This document shows positions 1 to 5,791 of a DNA stretch of 10,719 nucleotides, piece after piece. The DNA lies in assembly GCA_964467615.1 (NCBI GenBank), contig CAYXRK010000163.1:1-10719 (forward strand), in the 5' to 3' direction. Both the position numbers and the translations under genes were made by a program. How positions within the stretch are numbered: the stretch's first letter is position 1; every line of letters starts with the position of its first letter. The notes under the pieces were generated by a model. It worked only from the letters and a program-made list of their open reading frames with translations. It was not told where the DNA came from and did not search any database. This DNA is from CAYXRK01 sp964467615 (GTDB lineage: Bacteria > Hydrogenedentota > Hydrogenedentia > Hydrogenedentales > GCA-2746185).

Positions 1-111
1 CCGGAAGAGCGCGATTTCGAGCACCTCAATTTGACCGCGGCGATAGCGGCATGCCCGCGAGGGATCGACATTCGCGCGCGGCTGGCGCTTGCGAAGTCGC
101 GCCTCGCCTAG
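1..111 (+). CDS. C-terminal tail of an unidentified protein (partial, 5' end outside window)
   Basis: Frame 1 is open from the first base to a TAG at 109-111 and gives the last 36 residues of a protein, ending in an Ala/Arg/Leu-rich, probably helical segment (ARLALAKSRLA). I do not recognise the family. The stop lies 31 bases before the pilT start on the same strand, so the two genes may share a transcript. Frame 3 is also open across this short stretch, so the call rests on the position of the stop just before a good ribosome binding site and on codon appearance. Confidence 0.45.
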   Translation, partial: PEERDFEHLNLTAAIAACPRGIDIRARLALAKSRLA

Positions 112-142
112 GGGTTTGGTCAAGGGGAACGGGAGTTAGTGC

Positions 143-1213
143 ATGCAGACGATGGCGCAATTGATGCAAGGCGCGCTCGAAAAGAACGCGTCAGACATTC
201 ACATTAAGACCGGCAATCCGCCGATCTATCGAATCGACGGCAAGCTCGTGCGCATTGATGACGCCGTGCTCACGGAGGCGGACTGTGTCGGGCTGTTGGA
301 GCAAATCGCAACGCCGCAGGACATGCAAAAGTTCTCGAAGGTCATGGAACTGGATACCTCGTACGTCGTGGAAAGTATCGCGAGATTTCGCGTCAACGCC
401 TGCAAAGACGACGGCGATACACGCATCGTTCTTCGATTGATCCCGCTCAAGATCAAGACCATCGACGAAATGCAATTGCCCCCGGTCTTCAAAAAAATCG
501 TCGCCGGAAAGACCGGACTAATCCTAGTGACCGGCCCCACCGGTTCCGGTAAATCGACGACGCTCGCGGCCATGATCAACGAGGTCAACGAGACGCGCCC
601 GGAACACATCATCACGGTCGAAGACCCGCTGGAATTCGTCCACCCGGACAAAATGTCGATCATTACGCAACGGGAAATCGGGCACGACACACTATCGTTC
701 GCGAACGCGTTGCGCGGCGCGCTGCGACAGGACCCCGACGTTATTCTCATCGGCGAAATGCGCGACGCGGAAACAGTTCGCACGGCGCTGGCGTCCGCCG
801 AAACGGGCCACTTGGTGTTCTCCACCCTGCACACGGTCGACGCGGTGGAGACGATCAATCGCATCATCGACTTCTTCGAGCCGCACCAACAGTTGCAAAT
901 CCGCAAGCAGCTTGGGTCTGTACTTCGCGCCGTGATTTCCCAACGGATCATGCCGTTGAAGGCCGGCACGGGCCGTTGCGCGGCCTGCGAGGTGCTCATC
1001 GGCACGCGCGTCGTGCGCGAGTTCATCGAGGCTGGCAAGAGCCTCAAAGACATCTCGAAGCTGATCGAGGAAGGGTACGAGCACTACCAAATGCAGACCT
1101 TCGATCAGGCGCTCTTCGATTTGTTCAAGGCCGACAAGATAGACGAAAAGACCGCACTGGCCTTTGCCACGTCCGCGAAGGACCTTAAGCTGCGCATGCA
1201 GGGCATGCGGTAA
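143..1213 (+). CDS. pilT: Type IV pilus retraction ATPase PilT
   Basis: This is a secretion-type hexameric AAA+ ATPase of the PilT branch, which depolymerises the type IV pilus at the inner membrane base and drives twitching motility and DNA uptake. At 356 residues it has the normal PilT length. It shows a PAS-like N-terminal part (1-110), Walker A GPTGSGKST (131-139), the Asp box around ITVEDPLEF (157-165), Walker B DPDVILIGEMRD (197-208) and the His box ETGHLVFSTLHT (220-231). The segment GTRVVREFIEAGK (287-299) occupies the place of the PilT 'AIRNLIRE' motif, and the tail DLKLRMQGM is typical of PilT. GGGAG at 131-135 lies 7 bases before the ATG. PilU is the nearest alternative, but the retraction-type C-terminal helices favour PilT. 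No other pilus gene is in view, which is common because pilT is often unlinked from the assembly genes. Confidence 0.96.
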   Translation: MQTMAQLMQGALEKNASDIHIKTGNPPIYRIDGKLVRIDDAVLTEADCVGLLEQIATPQDMQKFSKVMELDTSYVVESIARFRVNACKDDGDTRIVLRLIPLKIKTIDEMQLPPVFKKIVAGKTGLILVTGPTGSGKSTTLAAMINEVNETRPEHIITVEDPLEFVHPDKMSIITQREIGHDTLSFANALRGALRQDPDVILIGEMRDAETVRTALASAETGHLVFSTLHTVDAVETINRIIDFFEPHQQLQIRKQLGSVLRAVISQRIMPLKAGTGRCAACEVLIGTRVVREFIEAGKSLKDISKLIEEGYEHYQMQTFDQALFDLFKADKIDEKTALAFATSAKDLKLRMQGMR

Positions 1214-1240
1214 GCGCGGGAATCGCGAGGCCGGGCGCTT
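1212..1240. terminator. Weak inverted repeat between convergent genes
   Basis: AAGCGC (1212-1217) and GCGCTT (1235-1240) can pair as a 6-bp stem around a 17-base G/C-rich loop. It overlaps the pilT stop codon and lies just before the stop codon of the convergent membrane gene (1247-1249). The position suits a bidirectional terminator, but there is no clear T-tract and the loop is long, so this is only a candidate. Confidence 0.25.
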
Positions 1241-1246
1241 GGGCCA

Positions 1247-1810
1247 CTACAGATCCGGTGCTGTGCTGGGTGCGGTGGGCGCGGCCTTCGATGGGCGCGG
1301 CGACCGGACCCAAAGCGACGAAAGCAGCGTGGACATGACCGCCCCGAGGCCCCGTATCATCGTGCCGATGGAAAGCAGTTGGCCGGCCAGCGGCGCGTAG
1401 TAGGATGCCTCGCAAACGAGCGCCCCGCGAAGCAGCGTGCGAAAGCGTGGGCCATCCATGCGGCCGGCGTCAAGGCGATCTCCCAGAGTACGATACGCTG
1501 GGCCGTACGACAAGACCGCTGCGAACGCCAGCCACGCGAAGTCGATCGCTCCAATCAATCGAAGCGGAGGAATCTGGAGAAGGACTATTCCGATGAACGC
1601 GAATCCGATCGCGTTCACAAGCCCCAGGACGACGCAGCGCCGAGGCGCGGCTTGAAACGCTTCGGTCATGCGATCGGCGGCGCGGGGATAGGTGGCGTCA
1701 AACCAGAGCGCCATTCCAATGCAGCCGGCCTTGATGGCCGTCCATGCGCCGAGGCCGCCGATGATCAGAAGCGCGAGCGCCAAGCCGCCTTCGGGGTTCT
1801 CGCCGTTCAT
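1247..1810 (-). CDS. Four-helix integral membrane protein, third gene of the sigma factor operon
   Basis: A 187-residue protein of no family I recognise. Hydrophobic segments at about 9-36, 59-80, 84-105 and 137-168 predict four membrane helices, followed by a short Pro/Ala/Ser-rich tail. The reading frame extends further upstream, but only by overlapping the preceding gene. The ATG at 1810 lies 7 bases after that gene's stop, and GGAAAG at 1821-1826 can serve as its ribosome binding site, so I take that start. The tight spacing implies co-transcription and perhaps translational coupling with the anti-sigma gene. A role in sensing or holding the anti-sigma factor in the membrane is possible, but rests only on gene position. 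The far C-terminus runs to within 33 bases of the convergent pilT. Confidence 0.75.
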   Translation of the reverse strand: MNGENPEGGLALALLIIGGLGAWTAIKAGCIGMALWFDATYPRAADRMTEAFQAAPRRCVVLGLVNAIGFAFIGIVLLQIPPLRLIGAIDFAWLAFAAVLSYGPAYRTLGDRLDAGRMDGPRFRTLLRGALVCEASYYAPLAGQLLSIGTMIRGLGAVMSTLLSSLWVRSPRPSKAAPTAPSTAPDL

Positions 1811-1817
1811 CGGGCGG

Positions 1818-2363
1818 TCACTTTCCGGCGGGCCGCAAACGCACTGCGGCGACGGCGTTGAACGCGAACAACCCACATCCGGTGATCGCGATGGAGAGCC
1901 AAAGGGCGACGTTCGACGCGATGGCGAGCGGCTGCAACGCGGAGATTGTCCATTCCCACACGGACCATGCGGAGTCGACGGTGGCTTTCTGAAGGTTTAC
2001 CCAGTTGGCGTCGGCATCGACTGCCGTCAATACTTGGGACACGCCCGGCATCTCGAGGAGTCCGGGGTTGAGCCAACCGACAAGCCCGGCGAAGACAATG
2101 ACGAGTGCGACAGAGGCGTACACCAGACCGATGGGTACACGCGCCTCGGCTGAACGAGACAGTTCGGCGAGAATCCGAATTTCGAGGCCATCCGGCAAAG
2201 GCTCGAGGGGAAGCGAACCCAGCGCGGCGTCAATGGACTCAAGCCGGGCAAGATACTCTTGGGCCTCGGGCACGTTGCTGAGCAGTGCGTCGATTTCTCG
2301 GCCGCGCAGAGCTTCATCGTCAAAGTGCCTATCAAGGGCCCGATATGCGTTTTCGCGATCCAT
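1818..2363 (-). CDS. Predicted membrane-bound anti-sigma factor (no zinc motif)
   Basis: A 181-residue protein encoded 84 bases downstream of an ECF sigma gene on the same strand. The N-terminal ~75 residues are charged and helical (DRHFDDEALRGREIDALL..., then EAQEYLARLESIDAALGSLP), the usual look of an anti-sigma domain. Two membrane helices follow at about 77-99 and 144-168, with a ~45-residue loop between them, probably periplasmic. The N-terminal domain has no cysteine, so the HxxxCxxC motif of zinc-binding anti-sigma factors is absent. The start is the ATG at 2363, with AAGGA ending 5 bases before it; a longer frame to 2414 lacks this. The assignment as the anti-sigma partner rests on topology and gene order, because I cannot match a named family. 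Confidence 0.72.
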   Translation of the reverse strand: MDRENAYRALDRHFDDEALRGREIDALLSNVPEAQEYLARLESIDAALGSLPLEPLPDGLEIRILAELSRSAEARVPIGLVYASVALVIVFAGLVGWLNPGLLEMPGVSQVLTAVDADANWVNLQKATVDSAWSVWEWTISALQPLAIASNVALWLSIAITGCGLFAFNAVAAVRLRPAGK

Positions 2364-2447
2364 CCCAGTCCTTACTTTCGGGCGCTCTTGTGGGCGGCCC
2401 GGTAACAAACCCAAGCAAACTGATATAACCCGAAGAGGGCCGGCCGG

Positions 2448-3134
2448 TTACACGCGGCCTTCTGTTTCGATGAGCCATTCGCGCAACTGTTTGCGGGCCC
2501 GGTAAAGGGCGACCTTGGCGGCGCTTTCGTTCATTCCGAGAATCTCACCGGCATCACGTATGGGCATGCCTTCTAGGTAGTGCAAGTGGATCAAGGACGC
2601 CGTGCGCACAGGGAGTCGTTCGATCACAGCGGCCAGCCGGTCACGGAGCTCGGAGCGCTCGGCATAGTGGAGGCCGCCTTCCACTTCAGAAACAGGTACG
2701 TCCCACGCGACGCCGTCTTCGTTGGCTTCGATACTGACCGCGACGCCTCGTCGCTTGCGCGTGCGCAGCGTATTGAGTGCGAGGTTGGTCGCGATCGTGT
2801 AGAGCCAATTGCGAAACGGGCGCGACGCATCGAAGCGCACCAGGTAGCGGTGGGCTCGTAGAAACGTGTCTTGCGTAAGGTCTTCGGCTTCCTCGCGGCT
2901 GCGGACGATGCGGTAGATGTGCGTGTAAACGCGCACGGAGTAGTGCGTAACGATCGGCGTGAACGCGGCGGAATTTCCCGCAAGCGCCGCTTCAACGCAC
3001 CGAAGTTCCCAATCCGGATCGCCACTAGTCGACGTTCGTGCTTGGACAAGCGGCGCCGTTTCGTCGGATCGCGATTGGAGCGCGAACGGACGCCAAGACC
3101 TTGCGATATCGAGCGTGGCCGCGAAAGCAGTCAT
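2448..3134 (-). CDS. ECF-family RNA polymerase sigma-70 factor
   Basis: An extracytoplasmic-function sigma factor that would direct RNA polymerase to a stress or envelope regulon. Counting from the ATG at 3134 it has 228 residues. Region 2 covers about 56-128, with the core-binding EEAEDLTQDTFLRAHR helix and the -10 recognition stretch FRNWLYTIATNLALNTLR. Region 4 covers about 165-220, with a helix-turn-helix around MPIRDAGEILGMNESAAKVALYRARKQL. Residues 1-40 are an extra N-terminal stretch not needed for the fold. The frame can also start at GTG 3164, but the promoter found at 3172-3198 would place the transcript start close to that GTG, and it has no Shine-Dalgarno sequence. The ATG at 3134 follows a weak GGATGG. 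The downstream anti-sigma and membrane genes complete the operon. Confidence 0.93.
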   Translation of the reverse strand: MTAFAATLDIARSWRPFALQSRSDETAPLVQARTSTSGDPDWELRCVEAALAGNSAAFTPIVTHYSVRVYTHIYRIVRSREEAEDLTQDTFLRAHRYLVRFDASRPFRNWLYTIATNLALNTLRTRKRRGVAVSIEANEDGVAWDVPVSEVEGGLHYAERSELRDRLAAVIERLPVRTASLIHLHYLEGMPIRDAGEILGMNESAAKVALYRARKQLREWLIETEGRV

Positions 3135-3171
3135 TCGGCCATCCAGGGCGATGGGTCGGGTCACTGTGTGT

Positions 3172-3198
3172 TACGCGAGGGAGTTGCGATAGGTTACA
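3172..3198 (-). promoter_or_regulatory. Candidate ECF-type autoregulatory promoter
   Basis: Reading the minus strand, TGTAAC (3198-3193) is followed after exactly 17 bases by CGTA (3175-3172). This matches the general shape of ECF sigma promoters, with an 'AAC' -35 element and a 'CGT' -10 element; Bacillus SigX sites are of the TGTAAC-N17-CG type. It lies directly before the sigma gene, as expected for an autoregulated operon. A transcript start 6-9 bases downstream of CGTA would fall at about 3163-3166. Confidence 0.5.
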
Positions 3199-3243
3199 CG
3201 AAGGACCGCGGCGATGTCGATTGCCCAGTGGAAATGAGAAGCG

Positions 3244-3564
3244 TCAACCGCGCTGATCGAGTAGCGCGGCTTGGGTATCGAACTGCGCACGAAGAGCGGC
3301 GGCGTTGGCGCGGAAGGAATTTCTCGCAAGGAGGATATGCACTTTCTCCGTGGCCAAATCGACGCGCGATAGAGGATCGGGTGAATCGTCAAAATCTTGT
3401 CCGAAATCGAAGGTCTGCTGCGCTGGCCCGACCCGCGGGCGGCCCGCTTCGTCAATGGGCTTGAAGCCGTCGGTCGCCAGATTGGCGATATTGTGTGCGG
3501 CGGCCTGGTGCTCTTTGAGCGCATCCAATAGTCCGCCGATAGATGCGGAAATACCGTACATCAT
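3244..3564 (-). CDS. Short FlgC-like flagellar basal-body rod-type protein
   Basis: A 106-residue protein with the two conserved ends of flagellar rod/hook proteins. The N-terminal helix ISASIGGLLDALKEHQAAAHN runs into the class signature NIANLATDGFKP. The C-terminal helix VDLATEKVHILLARNSFRANAAALRAQ resembles the FlgC/FlgG 'VDLxxEMVxLxxAQRxFEAN' motif. The middle is only about 35 residues, so it is shorter than classical FlgC (about 135) and resembles the very short rod-like proteins seen in some genomes. Two adjacent ATGs (3564 and 3561) are possible starts; a TTG at 3591 is less likely. No other flagellar gene is in the window, so a role in flagellar assembly cannot be assumed. It stops 80 bases before the sigma gene's longest possible start on the same strand. 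Confidence 0.8.
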   Translation of the reverse strand: MMYGISASIGGLLDALKEHQAAAHNIANLATDGFKPIDEAGRPRVGPAQQTFDFGQDFDDSPDPLSRVDLATEKVHILLARNSFRANAAALRAQFDTQAALLDQRG

Positions 3565-3676
3565 GTGTTGTAACCCCAACAACCTCAACAATTGTACCCG
3601 GAAAACTGGAAAATGTGGGGAGGGCTTGTGGAATTGTCAAGCGAATCGCCAGAGGGAGAGGAAGTAAAGCAGTGTC

Positions 3677-3881
3677 TCAGTTCGCTTTAACTGCCGCGTA
3701 GGCCAAGGCGTCGGCAATGTCTTCGGGTTCAAGATACGGGATACGCGGCCAATATCTGCGCATGCGTGTGACTCGATGCCAAAAGACCGAGAATGGTTCC
3801 GACAGTCACGCGCATTCCGCGGATGCACGGTTTGCCATCCATAACGGTTGAGTCGATCGTAATTCGTGAAGGAAGTGTCAT
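3677..3881 (-). pseudogene. DUF433 antitoxin-type protein, frameshifted
   Basis: The first frame gives MTLPSRITIDSTVMDGKPCIRGMRVTVGTI and onward to ILAAYPVS, where it stops. This is the DUF433 (PF04255) pattern, whose usual end is ...ILAAYPYLEPEDIxxAL. The continuation YLEPEDIADALAYAAVKAN, ending in TGA at 3677-3679, is present in the next frame. Reading the minus-strand CCC at about 3739-3741 as CC restores an uninterrupted protein of about 68 residues. DUF433 proteins are small DNA-binding antitoxins usually followed by a DUF5615 PIN-like toxin; no toxin gene follows here. I chose the ATG at 3881 because the family begins near this point, although the frame runs up to 3923. Either the gene is truly broken or one base in a short homopolymer is a sequencing error. 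Confidence 0.8.
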
Positions 3882-3933
3882 CGTGACGCTTTTTATGTGG
3901 CGGCGGGATTCGCCCTTGTGCATTCATTAGAAC

Positions 3934-5016
3934 TCATGGACATCCGGCTAATAGCTGTTGCCGCCACGTCGACTTCTCGTATAGGGCGATATCACCTTCG
4001 TCTCCCAGACAGAATTCGAGTGCGTCGCCAGCCGACGCTGCGTCTTTGTATCGATTCTTAAGGTTACTCTGTTGAGCCGCATCGTAGCACCGGTCAACAA
4101 CGCAGACATGACGGCATTGGACTTTCGATGATGACATTAATCTGATCATATCTTCGTCGGTCTCTGGAAGGCTGTAGCCGAGGAAAAAGACCTCGTCCGC
4201 TTGCCGAAAGGCCGCCTCCACGCTAGATTTAACCGATCCAAGCCAGACGTCCTCAGGGGCTGCCGACTTCTGATGTTCAGGGAGCACCATCAGGAAATGC
4301 AGGTTGTCTTTCGAAATATGCCCTTCATGTTGCTCCGGTCCAGTCGGCCAGTTTCCGGGACAGTTCAGAGAGCCTTCTCTTTGCCATTTTACGGTGAGCA
4401 ATCTGCAGGCTGGGTTATCACACCGGAGCCAATTCATTGAGCCGTGGAGTTTGAGCAACTGCAGCGAGTCGCCTTTCTTTTGGGACACGTTGATTTCGTT
4501 TATCAAGTTTGTGTCCTTTGGAAGACAATAATCCGGGCAGTAACCCTCTTGAAGAAAAGCTTGGTCCAGCAACAAATCCTGGTTCAGAGTGACCACGGTA
4601 ATAGTGTCGCAACAACGACCTACGTCATTCGCGAACTGCCGATATAGCGATTTCCATGGGCCGCTCCTCAACCCCAGATTACCGAGCGGATGCATCCTAA
4701 TTTCGAAAAGCCGAGCTATACAGTAGAGGACACTGTTGCGCATATTCGCGTCTGAACTTACGTACGAGCAGAATGCCTCCAGATCATCAGCTTCTTGAGT
4801 GCACTTACCAGTGGCCCATTGCGTCCACCTTTCGAGGACGAGGCGGAATTCTTCTTTGTCGTTGATCTTGTTATTCGACAGAGAGTTTTCGTGTCCGCCC
4901 AAACCCGAACAGGGATCCTTGTAGGTTTCCTCCATTTTTGCAAAGAAACCCCTCATTAACGGGATTCCGATTGGGGCGGAAAACCCGGCACCGATTATGA
5001 CAACCTTCCTTTTCAT
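3934..5016 (-). CDS. SIR2-family NAD-binding protein, probable NADase effector
   Basis: A 360-residue protein of the prokaryotic SIR2-like fold (SIR2_2 type). Visible motifs are the Rossmann GAGFS (9-13) with PIGIPLMRGFF after it, TLNQD (143-147, the NAD-handling Asn/Asp), and LLKLHGSMNWL (187-197), which holds the catalytic-type histidine H191. Next come cysteines C199, C204 and C219, suggestive of an incomplete zinc knuckle, and FFLGYSLPETDEDM (277-290), the conserved late strand of this family. Proteins of this type in bacteria often hydrolyse NAD+ as effectors of anti-phage systems; classical deacetylase activity is less likely. It has no extra domain, so sensing would have to come from its partner, which ends 26 bases upstream on the same strand. 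Composition is lower in GC than its neighbours (two counted 60-base lines at 47%). No strong ribosome binding site was seen. Confidence 0.85.
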   Translation of the reverse strand: MKRKVVIIGAGFSAPIGIPLMRGFFAKMEETYKDPCSGLGGHENSLSNNKINDKEEFRLVLERWTQWATGKCTQEADDLEAFCSYVSSDANMRNSVLYCIARLFEIRMHPLGNLGLRSGPWKSLYRQFANDVGRCCDTITVVTLNQDLLLDQAFLQEGYCPDYCLPKDTNLINEINVSQKKGDSLQLLKLHGSMNWLRCDNPACRLLTVKWQREGSLNCPGNWPTGPEQHEGHISKDNLHFLMVLPEHQKSAAPEDVWLGSVKSSVEAAFRQADEVFFLGYSLPETDEDMIRLMSSSKVQCRHVCVVDRCYDAAQQSNLKNRYKDAASAGDALEFCLGDEGDIALYEKSTWRQQLLAGCP

Positions 5017-5042
5017 GCCCTACTGTTCATCCTGAGCGCTTT

Positions 5043-5663
5043 TCACGAACTTTCGAGTTCACGGCGAAAACTCTCGACGACATCGTCATCTCTTATATCC
5101 CCATTCTTCCAAGCCTCGTATTGCTTGTAGCCATCATTCGTAAATTTGCAATGGCTAATGGTGCCGGAAAGAATAAGGGTCAAGTACTTTTCGGTTTTAT
5201 CAAGAGTTTGCCACATCTCCGTCCACCACGCCTGCTGCTGCGCGGTGGTTTCCGGACGCTTCCAAGCGTGTAGGTAATCGTTGAGTCTGCTATACAGTTC
5301 GCACAACAAATCTAAATCTGGCACTACGGCAGGCGGATATCCGACGGCCTGCAACATAAGATTCGTAAACCTAATTTTCGTCTCCAAATCAGGCTCTACG
5401 CTCTCAATGCGCTTACGCAGCCCAAGTGCGCGGTATTCCTTTTCCATTTTTTTCGAAACACCCTCGCCGTGAATGACAACCAAATACTCGAATAGAAGTC
5501 TCTCGATGGCGTTGCGCAGTTCAAGGGTTGCGTAGAGTCCAAATTGCATCGGGTTGATTTTTACGAACTGCATGCGCAACTGCGATGCTCTCATAAGATG
5601 TCCGGCGGCCGTTACGCTGTACACCTCCCGCGGCAATTCCAAACCGCCTATCGTTTTTGTCAT
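5043..5663 (-). CDS. Helical protein of unknown family, HEPN-like candidate, partner of SIR2 gene
   Basis: A 206-residue, soluble, largely helical protein with no family I can name. The segment LELRNAIERLLFEYLVVIH (48-65) resembles the first long helix of HEPN domains, and YSRLNDYLHAW (124-134) contains R126-x5-H132, which fits the HEPN Rx4-6H ribonuclease motif; the usual polar residue directly after the Arg is replaced by Leu. The C-terminal ~40 residues are charged (DIRDDDVVESFRREL). AGGA at 5671-5674 lies 7 bases before the ATG at 5661-5663. It is the first gene of a two-gene unit with the SIR2 protein. It could be an RNase, a sensor, or an inhibitor of the SIR2 enzyme. GC content is low for this window (one counted 60-base line at 43%). 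The gene is real; the HEPN label is tentative. Confidence 0.7.
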   Translation of the reverse strand: MTKTIGGLELPREVYSVTAAGHLMRASQLRMQFVKINPMQFGLYATLELRNAIERLLFEYLVVIHGEGVSKKMEKEYRALGLRKRIESVEPDLETKIRFTNLMLQAVGYPPAVVPDLDLLCELYSRLNDYLHAWKRPETTAQQQAWWTEMWQTLDKTEKYLTLILSGTISHCKFTNDGYKQYEAWKNGDIRDDDVVESFRRELESS

Positions 5664-5762
5664 TTCAAAGTCCTGCTGTCTGCGAAATTAACCAACGCCG
5701 TCTTAAAGCGATAGCGTCAAATCCTGGCCACTGCAGAGCCGCCGAATGACCATTCGCTATGC

Positions 5763-5783
5763 GCATGGGCTGGAAGCCCATGC
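5763..5783. repeat. REP-like palindrome (9-bp stem, 3-base loop)
   Basis: GCATGGGCT (5763-5771) and AGCCCATGC (5775-5783) form a perfect 9-bp stem with a GGA loop. An outer pair, ATTCGC (5752-5757) and GCGAAT (5796-5801), could extend the structure across the end of the monooxygenase gene. The hairpin begins 8 bases after that gene's stop, so it may also end or protect its transcript, though it has no T-tract. From memory, near-identical palindromes are dispersed in many copies in Planctomycetota- and Verrucomicrobiota-like genomes; only one copy is in this window. Confidence 0.7.
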
Positions 5784-5791
5784 CACAAGAT

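Noticed and set aside
226..1053. 275-codon open frame antisense to pilT
   Set aside because: It is a shadow of a strongly conserved gene; its translation is rich in Ser/Arg/Met with no domain pattern.
2871..3464. Plus-strand 197-codon frame across the sigma gene start and the FlgC-like gene
   Set aside because: It crosses two minus-strand genes with clear motifs and shows only Arg-rich, random-like sequence.
3591..3640. TTGACA (minus strand, 3640-3635) and TACAAT (3596-3591) before the FlgC-like gene as a sigma-70 promoter
   Set aside because: The two hexamers are 38 bases apart, far beyond the usual 16-19, and neither has a good partner at the right distance.
3452..3640. Possible DUF5615 toxin after the DUF433 gene
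   Set aside because: The 62-residue minus-strand frame there overlaps the FlgC-like gene and lacks the toxin family's N-terminal aspartate strand and later motifs.
5715..5720. TTGACG on the minus strand before the HEPN-like gene as a -35 element
   Set aside because: No acceptable -10 hexamer lies 15-19 bases downstream; the AT-rich TTAATT is about 23 bases away.
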